Position numbers and translations under genes: made by a program
From: Methylobacterium sp. E-045
GTDB lineage: Bacteria > Pseudomonadota > Alphaproteobacteria > Rhizobiales > Beijerinckiaceae
NCBI RefSeq assembly: GCF_022829685.1
Contig: NZ_JAKSYE010000064.1
Coordinates: forward strand, 124,001-188,000
Length of the DNA: 64,000 nt
Reading direction: 5' to 3'
Notes under the pieces: model-generated
Database searches by the model: none
What the model saw: the letters and a program-made list of their open reading frames with translations, nothing else
What the model was told of the DNA's origin: nothing
In this document: positions 32,844 to 43,844 of the stretch, in pieces
Position numbering within the stretch: the first letter of the stretch is position 1
Layout of the letters: the number at the start of each line of letters is the position of its first letter

Positions 32844-33059
32844 ATGTCAGTTCAACGTTCTTCCGACGCATCGGATCACGGCGTTCGCCCTGCGGACGGC
32901 CATAGGGCGGCGGGGCGTCGCTCGCCTGGAAAACGGACCGTGGACAGCCTGACCGGTGGCCTGCGGTCAGTCTATCCACTCGATGATCAGGCCACGACCT
33001 CCGAGGTTTTTGCGGATGTGATCGATCGTCTGCGCCAGGGTCGTGACGAGCCACATTAA
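32844..33059 (+). CDS. Small NepR-like protein (possible anti-sigma factor)
   Basis: 71 residues from ATG 32844. The N-terminal half is polar, basic and probably disordered. The C-terminal half, LTGGLRSVYPLDDQATTSEV followed by FADVIDRLRQ, keeps the NepR pattern LR-x-x-Y then 11 residues, a hydrophobic residue, D, two hydrophobics and L, at the spacing of typical NepR helices (LRxxY...VPDRxLDLL). NepR binds sigma factor EcfG and, on stress, the regulator PhyR. The usual VPDR core is absent here and no ecfG or phyR gene is next to it. The ribosome-binding site is weak. I rate the gene as probable and the family as tentative. Confidence 0.4.
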   Translation: MSVQRSSDASDHGVRPADGHRAAGRRSPGKRTVDSLTGGLRSVYPLDDQATTSEVFADVIDRLRQGRDEPH

Positions 33060-33202
33060 CCCTCGCCACCCGAACGGTACGCGCGCGATCCCGAGTTCCG
33101 GTGACCGGCCTTCGAACAATCCCGACGCCCTGGCAGCGGGCCGTCGACCGCAAAAAAGGCCCGCATGCAAGATCGCAGAGGAGCGCCTCGCCCGGTGGTC
33201 CT

Positions 33203-33406
33203 TCAATCTTCCATCATGCGAAGAACCCGTTCGCCGAAGAGGCGGATCGTGCACAGGACGAGCACCGGAACCAGCGCTATGGCTCCTATATTGGGTCCAA
33301 GCAGAAACGACAGACCGACTCCAAGACCGGCTGTAAAAGCGGCGGGCACCATGGTGAACTCACACATTGCTATGATTGGCTGGCGAAACATCGCAACCGT
33401 ATCCAT
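33203..33406 (-). CDS. Small membrane protein of unknown function
   Basis: 67 residues from ATG 33406 (an upstream TTG in frame would add seven). Residues about 20-55 are strongly hydrophobic (VPAAFTAGLGVGLSFLLGPN, then IGAIALVPVLVLCTIRL), enough for two short helices, with a charged C-terminus GERVLRMMED. No family recognised. It reads away from the AT-rich stretch that may hold its promoter. Confidence 0.45.
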   Translation of the reverse strand: MDTVAMFRQPIIAMCEFTMVPAAFTAGLGVGLSFLLGPNIGAIALVPVLVLCTIRLFGERVLRMMED

Positions 33407-33427
33407 TTTATAATGCCAATCAAGCAA

Positions 33428-33847
33428 AAAAATTCCGGTTTGAATCTGGATCTACCTGCCCCAAGGTTTCGAGGTGGATTTATTTTGCCATACGAGCAGT
33501 GAAGACTGCTATCTGTCTCTCGATGCGCAACGCCAAGTTTTAACGAATATGAGATCTATCGTTATGGCATATATTTCAATTATCATGCGCTTTTGAGATC
33601 TTTTTTATAATATACATATTATGGCAGATTTAATACATAATGATACTTGATTTGTCGACGATCGAATTAAATGCAGAGGTACTGTAGTAAAACACGTTGC
33701 ATAAATATATCGTAGAAATTTATTAATAAAAGCACTCTCTTTGCTTCGTCCGAATGTCGAAGGGAACGATGAGGTGCGACTGGTAGGGCCGACGTTCCGG
33801 GCCAGGATCGCGAGCGAGGGGCCTGCGAGTCTGCCCGTTTGCGTGGA
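33428..33847. other. AT-rich non-coding stretch beside tRNA-Gln
   Basis: Bases about 33490-33740 are far richer in A and T than the rest of the window (for example TTTTTTATAATATACATATT and AAATATATCGTAGAAATTTA). No coding frame fits it. It begins just past the 3' end of the leftward tRNA-Gln, a common integration point for islands and prophages. No integrase or repeat of the tRNA 3' end is seen nearby, so this may be a scar of an excised element or an AT-rich regulatory region. Confidence 0.5.
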
Positions 33848-33922
<75 letters not shown>

Positions 33923-34011
33923 TCGACGCAAGGCCGCGCGTTGTCTAGACGCCGCGTCGGCCCGTTGCAACAGCCTGTTCGCTCCGGTCGACACGGAAAT
34001 GGAGAGGGCGG

Positions 34012-34764
34012 ATGTCGAAACGCATCGCGATCGTCACGGGGGCGGGGTCCGGGATCGGGCGGGCGGTGTCGCTCGGGCTCGCGCGGGCCGGCTTCGTTCT
34101 CGTCCTGTCGGGCCGTCGGCGGGGGCCTCTCGATGAGGTCGCCGAGGCGGTGCGGGCGCTCGGGGGCGAGGCCTTGCCCCTGGTGACCGATGTCGGCGAT
34201 GCCGCAGCCGTCGAGCATCTCTTCGCGGAGGTGAAGGGACGGTTCGGCCGCCTTGACCTTCTGTTCAACAATGCGGGGCTGTTCGCGCCTTCCGTGCCGC
34301 TGGACGAACTCACCCTGGCGCAGTGGCGGAGCGTGGTGGATGTCAACCTCACCGGCGCGTTCCTGTGCACGCAGGGCGCCTTCCGGATGATGAAGGCGCA
34401 AAGCCCGCGCGGCGGCCGCATCATCAACAACGGCTCGATCTCGGCCCAGGTGCCGCGCCCGAACTCGGCGCCCTACACGGCCACGAAACACGCCATTACC
34501 GGGTTGACCCGCTCCACCTCCCTCGACGGGCGCGACCACGACATCGCCTGCGGGCAGATCGACATCGGCAACGCCGAGACCGACATGACGAAACCGATGG
34601 CCGCCGGCATCCGCCAGCCCGACGGGTCGCTGAAGGTCGAGCCGGTGATGGATGCCCGTCACGTGGCGGATGCGGTGGTCTACATGGCGGGATTGCCCCT
34701 CGACGCGAACGTTCAGTTCATGACCGTGATGGCGACGAAAATGCCCTATATCGGGAGGGGTTGA
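34012..34764 (+). CDS. Short-chain dehydrogenase/reductase
   Basis: 250 residues, ATG start with GGAGAGGGCGG upstream. Rossmann motif [26 protein letters not shown] (NNAG), catalytic Ser in [12 protein letters not shown] and Tyr-x-x-x-Lys in APYTATKHA. The classical SDR family is confirmed, but the substrate is not predictable; the [10 protein letters not shown] segment is as in a widespread Hyphomicrobiales subgroup. It lies about 100 bases upstream of prfC in the same direction and may share a transcript. Confidence 0.9.
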   Translation: MSKRIAIVTGAGSGIGRAVSLGLARAGFVLVLSGRRRGPLDEVAEAVRALGGEALPLVTDVGDAAAVEHLFAEVKGRFGRLDLLFNNAGLFAPSVPLDELTLAQWRSVVDVNLTGAFLCTQGAFRMMKAQSPRGGRIINNGSISAQVPRPNSAPYTATKHAITGLTRSTSLDGRDHDIACGQIDIGNAETDMTKPMAAGIRQPDGSLKVEPVMDARHVADAVVYMAGLPLDANVQFMTVMATKMPYIGRG

Positions 34765-34868
34765 GGCCCCGCGCTTTCGCCGTCTCCCCGTTCGCATTAC
34801 AGACGGGACACGCGCCCGACCCGTACAGACAAGCCCGCCCCGGCGGACGAGAGAAGCAACCGCCCGCC

Positions 34869-36503
<1,635 letters not shown>

Positions 36504-36529
36504 GCCTGGGCGACGGCTGGATGAGAAAA

Positions 36530-36557
36530 GGGCCGCGCGGTTCTCGCCGCGCGACCC
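36530..36557. terminator. Probable bidirectional terminator between prfC and the Tim44-domain gene
   Basis: GGGCCGCGCGG and CCGCGCGACCC form a stem of about 10 pairs with one mismatch and a short TTCTCG loop. It lies between convergent genes; on the minus strand the hairpin is followed by CTTTTCTC. Confidence 0.55.
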
Positions 36558-36588
36558 TATGTCGGTTTCAGTCAGTGCCGTGAGACGA

Positions 36589-37566
36589 TCAGCGGCCCTG
36601 CTGGATCGCCGAGAGGATCCAGCGTCCGCCGCGCTCGCGCACGAACGTCCAGAGCTCCAGGGCCTCCGGCTCGCCGGTCTCCACCGTCTGGTTGGTCCGG
36701 AGGTCGACCGTCACATCGGTGATGGCATAGCGCATCGCCACGGTGGCATATTCCATCCGGCCCTCGCTCCAGGCTTCCGACAGGTCGCCCTGCAGAAGCT
36801 TCACGTTCGAGATCCGATTGACGACCCCACGGGATTCGTTGCCGCGCAGTTCGTCGACGAAGTAGCCCGCCATTTCCGGTGTCGCGAGGTTACGCAGGGC
36901 AGCGACGTCGCCACGGCCATAAGCGGCCTGCACGTCGTTGAGGGCGATCTCGAAGCTCTGGAAATCCCCGGGGCCGATATCGACCTTGCCGATGGTCGGC
37001 TGAGGCGCGCCGCGCGGGGCCGCACCCATCGCCGGTCCGGCACCCGTGGTCGAGCCCGGTGCGGCGCCGTAGCGGCCCGGCGTGGAGTCACCCTGGAAAA
37101 CGGAGCGGGACATGCCGGCAGGAGCCGGATTGCCCTGGCGACGGCGGAACCACCGCACCGCGAAGGCGACGACCATCACGATGAGGCCGACCTGCAGCAG
37201 GAGGCCGATCATCGACGCGATGCCACCGAGTCCACCGAAAAAGCCGCCGCCGAGGAGCGCGCCGAGCAAACCCGCACCCAGCAGGCCCGCCATGAAGCCG
37301 CCGCCGAAGCGGGGGCGCTGCGTGGCGGCACTGGTCATGCCGGGATTGCCCATGGTCGACCCGGGCTGCGTCTGCGAACGCTGAATCGGCGCGGCGCTCG
37401 GTGCGGTATTCGTGGAGGAGGGCGCGTTGAAGGTCTTCGAGCCGCGCGAGCCCATGCCACCGCCGCCGCCTGGACGGGCCTCGGCAACGGGCGCAGCAAC
37501 GGCCAGCATCGCGGCGAGCGCGAAGACGGTCGCGGCGCGGGTGCGACGCGTGGAGGGGATGAACAT
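36589..37566 (-). CDS. Tim44-domain exported/membrane protein
   Basis: 325 residues. A signal peptide or anchor (FALAAMLAVAAPVAEARP) is followed by a Gly/Ser/Pro/Gln-rich linker, a glycine-rich membrane stretch (about 90-135, GLLGAGLLGALLGGGFFGGL then IGLLLQVGLIVMVVAFAVRW), and a C-terminal Tim44/TimA-like domain (about 200-325: DFQSFEIALNDVQAAYGRGD, MRYAITDVTVD, ELWTFVRERGGRWILSAIQQ). Bacterial members resemble the mitochondrial import protein Tim44, but their role is uncertain, perhaps membrane protein biogenesis or lipid contact. ATG start, single gene. Confidence 0.9.
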   Translation of the reverse strand: MFIPSTRRTRAATVFALAAMLAVAAPVAEARPGGGGGMGSRGSKTFNAPSSTNTAPSAAPIQRSQTQPGSTMGNPGMTSAATQRPRFGGGFMAGLLGAGLLGALLGGGFFGGLGGIASMIGLLLQVGLIVMVVAFAVRWFRRRQGNPAPAGMSRSVFQGDSTPGRYGAAPGSTTGAGPAMGAAPRGAPQPTIGKVDIGPGDFQSFEIALNDVQAAYGRGDVAALRNLATPEMAGYFVDELRGNESRGVVNRISNVKLLQGDLSEAWSEGRMEYATVAMRYAITDVTVDLRTNQTVETGEPEALELWTFVRERGGRWILSAIQQGR

Positions 37567-37704
37567 GAATACGCCTCTGAACCAAGTCTGAGAGAGTTCC
37601 GGCGGGAATGCCGAACCTTATATGGTGACGTCCGCCTCAGAGTTTTAGTCCGTTTTCGCCGTCGCTTTTGTTCAGCGGACGACGATGGGAAGAGTTGGGA
37701 CGCC

Positions 37705-38817
37705 TCAGCCGGCGGCGGGGAAGATCATCCGCACCGTCGTTCCCTCCCCGGGCTTGCTGTCGAGGGCGACCGTGCCGTTCTGGCGCTTCACCAGGCCATG
37801 GACGATGGCAAGCCCGGCGCCGCGTCCGGCCTCGCGCGTGGTGATGAACGGAGCCAGCGCGCGTGCCGCCATCTCGGGGGTCATTCCGTGACCTGTATCG
37901 CGCACCGAGATGCCGACGGCGCCGTCTCCCTGCCGGCGGATGGCCGGATCACTCGGCGGCACCGGGAAGCTCGCGATCTCGACGCTGCCGCCGGCCGGCA
38001 TCGCCTCGCAGGCATTGGCGAGGATGTGGGCGAGGGCGAGATCCACCTGGGTCGGGTTAGTGAGGCCATTGGGCAGGTCCGGCGCGGTGTGCACCGTCAA
38101 CGTCACTCCGGGGCGAAGCGTCGCCTGCATGCGCGCGGCGAAGGCGGTGATGAGGGCATTCATGTCGACGGGGCGGACATCCGGCGCGATCCGCCGCGAG
38201 AAGGTCAGCAATTGCCGCGTCAGAATCGTCGCCCGCTCGACCGCATCGGTGGACCGGATCACGGCTCGCTGGATGAAGGGTTCTTCCCGGTCGCCCAGGC
38301 GCCGCTTCAGGCCGTCGATGTAGCCGATGAGGATCTGCAGGAAGTTGTTGAATTCGTGGGCGACGCTGTTGGTGAGCAGCCCCAGGGCCTCGCGTTGCCG
38401 AGACAACGCCAGCGCCCCCTCCGCGTCCCGCCGCCGGCTGACGTCGATCACCTGGGCGAGGAGGAGGTCGGTATCGGGTAGGGGGACCGCGAAGATCTCG
38501 GCCCAGAAGGTCGAGCCGTTCCTGCGCCAGGCCAGCACCTCGATTCCCTCGGGCCGCGTCCCTGCGAGGGCCGCCGCGAAGGCGCCGCGGGCTTCCCTGT
38601 CGGTGTTGGCTCCCAGAAGGAGATGCGCGTCGCGTCCGGCGAGCTCGCCGGTTTCATGGCCCGTGAGGTGCGTGAAGGCGGGATTGGCCGAGACGATCCT
38701 CGCGGCCGCCGGATCGATCAGCAGGGCCGGTATGGCACTGGCCTCGAGGGCCGAGGGAAAATCGATGCCCCGGCCCGGAGGATCGCCTCGTTCACCGTCC
38801 TGATCGTGCAACGCCAT
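37705..38817 (-). CDS. Sensor histidine kinase with a LOV-like PAS domain lacking the photoactive cysteine
   Basis: 370 residues, cytosolic, ATG start. The PAS domain (about 18-130) has ANPAFTHLTGHETGELAGRD then AHLLLGANTD, and later WRRNGSTFWAEIFAVPLPD. This follows LOV domains closely (GRNCRFLQGPDTD and a GxxFWxEL strand), but Ala64 stands where LOV domains have the flavin-binding Cys. The kinase core has H-box His154 in LLTNSVAHEFNNFLQILIG, then N-box HILANACEAMPAGG, G1 VRDTGHGMTPEM and G2 GRGAGLAIVHGLVKRQNG. No receiver is fused. Neighbours give no partner regulator; the S24 regulator starts beyond a 100-base gap on the same strand. Confidence 0.88.
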   Translation of the reverse strand: MALHDQDGERGDPPGRGIDFPSALEASAIPALLIDPAAARIVSANPAFTHLTGHETGELAGRDAHLLLGANTDREARGAFAAALAGTRPEGIEVLAWRRNGSTFWAEIFAVPLPDTDLLLAQVIDVSRRRDAEGALALSRQREALGLLTNSVAHEFNNFLQILIGYIDGLKRRLGDREEPFIQRAVIRSTDAVERATILTRQLLTFSRRIAPDVRPVDMNALITAFAARMQATLRPGVTLTVHTAPDLPNGLTNPTQVDLALAHILANACEAMPAGGSVEIASFPVPPSDPAIRRQGDGAVGISVRDTGHGMTPEMAARALAPFITTREAGRGAGLAIVHGLVKRQNGTVALDSKPGEGTTVRMIFPAAG

Positions 38818-38913
38818 GCTCTCTCCAGGCCTGTCGGAGCGAAACGGGCTCCAGCGTGAGTCGCAGCGGGCGCGGGCGCCAGGATCGATCGGCGCGGTTG
38901 CTCCCGGCGACGG

Positions 38914-39546
38914 CTATTGCCGCACCCACATCACCCGCGCGATCCAGGCGATCTCGGCCACCTGGACGATGCGTTCGGGGTGGCTCGGGTTCAACGAAAG
39001 CAGCTCGATGGTCCGGGCGGTCTTCCGGCGCAGTTCCTTGGCCAGCACCTCGCCGCTCGCCAGCCGCACCACCACGCGGTCGCCCTTGCGGACGCTGGCG
39101 GTGGGGGAGACGATCAGCACGTCGCCGTCGCGGTAGAGCGGCTCCATGGAATCGCCCTGCACTTCGAGGGCGAAGGCGCGGTCCTCGCCGAGATCGGGAA
39201 ACTCGATCTCTTCCCAGCCCGGCCCGCCCGTGGGCATGCCTTCCTCGGTGAAGAGCCGGCCCGCGCCGGCCTGGGTCATGCCGATCAGCGGCACCATGGC
39301 GCGCGGCATGCCTTCCCGCGGCTCGATGAGACGAAGGAAATCGTCGAGCGTCGCATTGGTGGCCGCGAGCACTTTCGACACCGATTCGGTGGAGGGCCAG
39401 CGCTTGCGCCCGTCCGGCCCGATCCGCTTCGACCGGTTGAAGCTCGTTGCATCGAGGCCCGCGCGGCGTGCGAGACCGGAAGCCGAGAAGCCGTGGCGTT
39501 CCGCGAGACGGTCGATGGCGGTCCAGATCTGCTCGTGGGACAGCAT
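38914..39546 (-). CDS. LexA/CI-like transcriptional regulator, S24 peptidase family
   Basis: 210 residues, ATG start. N-terminal helix-turn-helix (about 6-40, with AERHGFSASGLARRAGLDAT), then a linker and a C-terminal S24 autoprotease/dimerisation domain. Catalytic Ser133 in EVQGDSMEPLYRDGD and Lys170 in EVLAKEL are 37 residues apart, as in LexA. A possible Ala-Gly cleavage site lies in TQAGAGRL (about 93-97). It is not the classical LexA (no winged-helix LexA N-terminus), more like a phage-CI/HTH-S24 repressor kept on the chromosome. Targets unknown; it may repress its own promoter. Confidence 0.88.
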   Translation of the reverse strand: MLSHEQIWTAIDRLAERHGFSASGLARRAGLDATSFNRSKRIGPDGRKRWPSTESVSKVLAATNATLDDFLRLIEPREGMPRAMVPLIGMTQAGAGRLFTEEGMPTGGPGWEEIEFPDLGEDRAFALEVQGDSMEPLYRDGDVLIVSPTASVRKGDRVVVRLASGEVLAKELRRKTARTIELLSLNPSHPERIVQVAEIAWIARVMWVRQ

Positions 39547-39750
39547 GGCGAGACTCGATCAGAAGAGCTAAGACATCCAGCCTAGCTTTAGGAAAGTAGA
39601 ACTAAAACGCGCTGGAAGCAACGGCGTGCCGCCATTATCCTGAACGCGTATGAGCTCGGAACGGACGACCTGAGGTAGCAGCCGCTCATGGTTGCGACGG
39701 ATGCCGACCCGTTCTATCGCGTGGGCCATCGAACCGGAAGGCAACGCGCG

Positions 39751-40128
39751 ATGCCCGTGATCTACAAGATATGCCCGCGCGCCCTGTGGCGCGAGGCGGA
39801 GGAAGCGGGGCGGTTCGCGGGCGCGCCCATCGATATCGCCGACGGGTTCATCCATCTCTCCACCGCCGACCAGGTTGCGGAGACGGCCGCCCGACATTTT
39901 GCGAATGTCTCCGATCTCCTCCTCATCGGCATCGAGGCCGAGGCACTGGGCGAGGCCCTTCGCTACGAGCCCTCCCGCGGCGGGGCGCTGTTTCCCCATC
40001 TCTACGGTGACCTGCCCGTCGATGCCGTCCGGTCCGTGGTCGAACTCCCGATCGGGCCCGACGGACGGCATGTCTTTCCCGCCGATCTGATCGCAGCCGC
40101 CGGTCCGGCGAACGGAGCATCGGTATGA
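39751..40128 (+). CDS. DUF952 family protein
   Basis: 125 residues from ATG 39751 ([13 protein letters not shown]); the upstream ATG at 39688 adds residues unlike the family. [11 protein letters not shown] is the hallmark, followed by [19 protein letters not shown]. The family has an ADP-ribosyltransferase-like small fold, with no known function. The stop overlaps the pyrD start by four bases (ATGA). This DUF952-pyrD pairing is common in Hyphomicrobiales. Confidence 0.88.
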   Translation: MPVIYKICPRALWREAEEAGRFAGAPIDIADGFIHLSTADQVAETAARHFANVSDLLLIGIEAEALGEALRYEPSRGGALFPHLYGDLPVDAVRSVVELPIGPDGRHVFPADLIAAAGPANGASV

Positions 40129-41213
40129 TCGGCGCTCTCTTTCCCCTCGCCAGGCCGATCCTGCACGGCCTCGACGCCGAGACGGCGCATAACCTCACCT
40201 TGCGCGGGCTGGCCCTTCTGCCGCCGCGCAAGCCGGCTCCGGACGATCCGAAGCTGGCGGTGACCGCTTTTGGCCGCCGCTTCCCCAATCCGGTTGGCCT
40301 CGCGGCGGGTTTCGACAAGGGTGCGCAGGTGCCCGATGCCCTGCTCGGCCTCGGCTTCGGCTTCGTCGAAGTCGGCGGGGTTGTGCCGAAGCCGCAGGGC
40401 GGCAATCCGCGCCCGCGTGTCTTCCGCCTGAGCGCCGACGGCGCGGTGATCAACCGCTTCGGCCTCAACAGCGAGGGGCTCGACATCGTGCGCGGCCGCC
40501 TCGCGGCGCGAAGCAGCCGGTCCGGTCTGGTGGGCATCAACATCGGGGCCAATAAGGAGTCGACCGACAGGATCGCCGATTACGTGGCCTGCACCACGGC
40601 GCTGGCCCCGCACGTCGCTTTCGTCACGGTCAACGTTTCCTCGCCGAACACCCCCGGCCTGCGCGACCTCCAGGGCGAAGCGTTCCTCGACGATCTCCTC
40701 GGTCGCGTGGTCGAGGCCCGCGACGGGGCCGCGCCCAAGACCGCGATCCTGCTCAAGATCGCCCCGGACATCTCGCTCGAAGCCCTCGATTCCATCGTCG
40801 CCACCGCCCTGCGACGGAAGGTACAAGGCCTCGTCGTCTCCAACACCACCATCGCCCGGCCGGCCGGTCTCGCCGAAGCCTCCCTGGCGACTGAGACCGG
40901 TGGCCTCTCCGGCCGTCCCCTCTTCGCGCCGGCGACCCGCCTTCTCGCGGAAACCTACCTGCGTGTCGGGGGCACCATACCGCTCATCGGTGTCGGCGGG
41001 ATCGACTCCGCCGAGGCGGCCTGGACCAAGATCCGCGCCGGAGCGAGTCTGCTCCAGCTCTACTCGGCCCTGGTGTATGCCGGTCCCGGCCTCGTGGGCA
41101 CGATCAAATCCGGCTTGCTGCGCAAACTCGCGACCGAGGGCACCAGCGACCTGTCCGCCATCGTCGGGCGCGATGCCGCGACTTTGGCCAAGCTCGGCCT
41201 CGACGCGGCGTAG
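40125..41213 (+). CDS. pyrD: Dihydroorotate dehydrogenase (quinone), class 2
   Basis: Oxidises dihydroorotate to orotate in pyrimidine synthesis, passing electrons to quinone at the inner membrane. 362 residues. The N-terminal helix pair ([20 protein letters not shown]), which binds the membrane, marks class 2. FMN-barrel motifs: [30 protein letters not shown], catalytic Ser in [17 protein letters not shown], and the late [22 protein letters not shown] start coupled to DUF952. Confidence 0.96.
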   Translation: MIGALFPLARPILHGLDAETAHNLTLRGLALLPPRKPAPDDPKLAVTAFGRRFPNPVGLAAGFDKGAQVPDALLGLGFGFVEVGGVVPKPQGGNPRPRVFRLSADGAVINRFGLNSEGLDIVRGRLAARSSRSGLVGINIGANKESTDRIADYVACTTALAPHVAFVTVNVSSPNTPGLRDLQGEAFLDDLLGRVVEARDGAAPKTAILLKIAPDISLEALDSIVATALRRKVQGLVVSNTTIARPAGLAEASLATETGGLSGRPLFAPATRLLAETYLRVGGTIPLIGVGGIDSAEAAWTKIRAGASLLQLYSALVYAGPGLVGTIKSGLLRKLATEGTSDLSAIVGRDAATLAKLGLDAA

Positions 41214-41543
41214 GCGACAGCGCCCGGTGCGCCCTCGTCGGACCATGCGATGGAGGGGCGCGAAGGGCTTCGCAAGACGTGATGTCGCGTTGCCATAGCT
41301 GCCAGGCCAAAGACGGTTCCGGCGTTATTCGCATGCGGCTCCCGCGCTGGGGGCGGGGCTGAGTTTAGAACTCCGTGGAACTGCTCGTTTTCGTGCCATG
41401 CCACGTCCGCAGGCGCATGACTGGCCCGCGTTTGCCCCTGATTGAGTGAAGCTTGTGCGGTGCGATATCGCTGATGGAATCGATGGTGGTCGCACCCTGC
41501 GACGGCACCGTCCCATCCATCCTTTGCCGAGCCAGGATCGTCC
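41214..41543. other. Intergenic region between pyrD and the fdh4A-like gene
   Basis: About 330 bases, no gene called. It should contain the promoter of the downstream oxidoreductase genes. No strong hairpin or T tract was found after pyrD, and no clear promoter pair. Confidence 0.4.
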
Positions 41544-43844
41544 ATGGATCACCCGGTCGCGTCCCCCAAGCGTTCCTCCGCCGCCGGCGGTTGGGGCGCG
41601 TTGAAGAGCTGCGGCAAGCACCTGCTGAGCAGCCGGGCCCCGCTCTCCGGGGCTCGCGCCATGCTCAAGGCCAACCAGCCGGACGGGTTCGATTGTCCCG
41701 GCTGTGCCTGGGGTGATCCGGCACACGGCTCGTCGTTCGAGTTCTGCGAGAACGGCGTGAAGGCCGTCTCGTGGGAGGCGACCGACAAGCGCACGCCGCC
41801 GAAATTCTTCGCCCGGCACACCGTGTCGGAGCTGCGCGGCTGGACCGACTACGCCCTCGAAGGCGAGGGCCGCCTGACGCATCCGATGCGGTACGATACG
41901 GCCAGCGACCGCTATCTGCCCGTCAGCTGGAACGAGGCCTTCGCCGAGATCGGCGCCACCCTGCGCGGGCTCGACAGCCCGGACCGGGCCGAGTTCTACA
42001 CGTCCGGCCGTGCCTCCAACGAGGCGGCCTATGTCTACCAGCTGTTCGCCCGGCTCTACGGCACCAACAATTTCCCCGACTGCTCCAACATGTGCCACGA
42101 GGCCAGCGGCATCGCCCTGCAGGCGGCCATCGGCATCGGCAAGGGCACCGTCCTCCTCGAGGATTTCGAGAAGGCGGACGCGATTTTCGTGGTCGGTCAG
42201 AACCCCGGCACCAACCACCCGCGTATGCTCGGCGACCTGCGCAAGGCGGCCACCCGCGGCGCCCGCGTAGTCGTGTTCAACCCCGTGCGCGAGCGCGGCC
42301 TCGAGCGTTTCGCCGATCCGCAGAACACGGTGGAGATGCTGCGCGGCGCCAGCGCTCCGGTGGCGAGCCACTATTACCAGCCGCGTCCGGGCGGCGACAT
42401 GGCGGCGTTCCGCGGCATCGCCAAGGCGGTCTTCGCCGCAGACGACGCGGCGCTCGCCGCCGGCCGTCCGTCCGTTCTGGATCGCGCCTTCCTCAGCCAC
42501 CATGCCGAGGGCCACGAGGCCTATCGCGCCATCGTGGAAGCCACGAGCTGGGAGGCGATCGAGGACCAGTCCGGCCTCTCCCGCGCCGATATCGAAGTGG
42601 CGGCAGGGGTCTATCTCGGCGCCGACAAGGTCATCTGCACCTGGGCAATGGGCGTCACCCAGCACAAGCATTCGGTGGCCACCATCCGCGAGATGACCAA
42701 CGTCATGCTCCTGCGCGGCAATATCGGCCGTCCCGGCGCCGGCCTCTGCCCCGTACGCGGCCATTCCAACGTGCAGGGCGACCGCACGGTGGGCATCAAC
42801 GAGAAGCCACCCGCAGCGCTGCTCGACGCACTGGAGCGCGAGATCGGCTTCGTCGCCCCGCGCAAGCACGGCCACAACGTCATCGGCGCCATCGGCGGCA
42901 TGCTCGACGGATCGTCGAAGGCCTTCATCGGGCTCGGCGGCAATTTCGCCCGCGCCACGCCTGATACGGCTTTGGTGGCCAAGGCGCTCGCCTCCTGCGA
43001 CCTCACCGTCCATATCGCCACGAAGCTCAATCACTCCCACCTCGTGCCCGGCCGCGTCGCCTATCTGCTCCCCTGCATCGGCCGCACCGAGATCGACCGG
43101 AACTCGAAGGGCAAGATCCAGATCGTCACGGTCGAGGATTCCATGAGCATGGTCCACGGCTCGGGCGGCATCAACAAGCCCGCCTCGCCGGAACTGCGCT
43201 CGGAGATCGCGATCATCGCCGGGATGGCGGCGGCCACCGTCGGTTCGGACAAGGTCGACTGGGCGGCGCTCGCCGATGATTACGACGGCATCCGCGCGCT
43301 GATCGAACGGACCATTCCGGGTTTTACCAGGTACAACGCCCGTGTCCGCCAGCCGCGCGGCTTCATGCTGCGCAACCTCGCCGCCGAGCGCAATTTCGAG
43401 ACGGCGACCGGCAAGGCGAACTTTTCCGCCGACGCCCTGCCCGAGGCAACCGAGCACCAGCAGGCGCGGGCGATGGGCGACACCTTCGTGCTCCAGACCT
43501 TCCGCAGCCACGACCAGTACAACACCACCGTCTACGGCCTCGACGACCGCTATCGCGGGGTCTACGGCGAGCGTCAGGTGCTGTTCGCCCATCCCGATGA
43601 CCTGGCCGAGATTCGTGCCGTCGCCGGTGACCGGGTGGACATCGTCGGCACCCATGACGACGGCGTGGTGCGGGTGGCCGAAGGCTTCCGCCTCGTGCCC
43701 TTCGACATGCCGCGCGGCAGCCTCGCCGGCTATTATCCGGAGCTCAACGTCCTGGTTCCCCTGTCGTCCTTCGGCAAGGAGAGCGATACGCCGACCTCGA
43801 AATCGGTGATGGTCTCGATTCGCCGCCCAGCGGCCGCCGCGTGA
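41544..43844 (+). CDS. fdh4A: FdhF/YdeP family molybdopterin oxidoreductase, probable formate dehydrogenase 4 large subunit
   Basis: 766 residues, ATG start. The N-terminus has GFDCPGCAWGDPAHG and FEFCENGVKAVSWEAT, the YdeP-type cluster region with CxxC, then a molybdopterin domain. In NMCHEASGIALQ, Cys184-His185 occupies the place of the selenocysteine-His pair of formate dehydrogenase H, so it should ligate Mo or W. GQNPGTNHPRML, GNIGRPGAGLCPVRGHSNVQ and the C-terminal molydopterin-dinucleotide-binding domain (TYxxHDQYNTTVYGLDDRYR type) follow. In Methylobacterium extorquens a gene of this kind with a small partner encodes formate dehydrogenase 4; the same layout here supports that name, but I identify it from memory, not a comparison. 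Role: formate to CO2 in C1 metabolism. Confidence 0.8.
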   Translation: MDHPVASPKRSSAAGGWGALKSCGKHLLSSRAPLSGARAMLKANQPDGFDCPGCAWGDPAHGSSFEFCENGVKAVSWEATDKRTPPKFFARHTVSELRGWTDYALEGEGRLTHPMRYDTASDRYLPVSWNEAFAEIGATLRGLDSPDRAEFYTSGRASNEAAYVYQLFARLYGTNNFPDCSNMCHEASGIALQAAIGIGKGTVLLEDFEKADAIFVVGQNPGTNHPRMLGDLRKAATRGARVVVFNPVRERGLERFADPQNTVEMLRGASAPVASHYYQPRPGGDMAAFRGIAKAVFAADDAALAAGRPSVLDRAFLSHHAEGHEAYRAIVEATSWEAIEDQSGLSRADIEVAAGVYLGADKVICTWAMGVTQHKHSVATIREMTNVMLLRGNIGRPGAGLCPVRGHSNVQGDRTVGINEKPPAALLDALEREIGFVAPRKHGHNVIGAIGGMLDGSSKAFIGLGGNFARATPDTALVAKALASCDLTVHIATKLNHSHLVPGRVAYLLPCIGRTEIDRNSKGKIQIVTVEDSMSMVHGSGGINKPASPELRSEIAIIAGMAAATVGSDKVDWAALADDYDGIRALIERTIPGFTRYNARVRQPRGFMLRNLAAERNFETATGKANFSADALPEATEHQQARAMGDTFVLQTFRSHDQYNTTVYGLDDRYRGVYGERQVLFAHPDDLAEIRAVAGDRVDIVGTHDDGVVRVAEGFRLVPFDMPRGSLAGYYPELNVLVPLSSFGKESDTPTSKSVMVSIRRPAAAA

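Noticed and set aside
33490..33740. CRISPR array in the AT-rich stretch
   Set aside because: No regularly spaced direct repeats are present; the stretch is simply AT-rich.
41060..41545. Minus-strand open frame between pyrD and fdh4A
   Set aside because: It overlaps the conserved end of pyrD and has no recognisable feature; treated as a chance frame.
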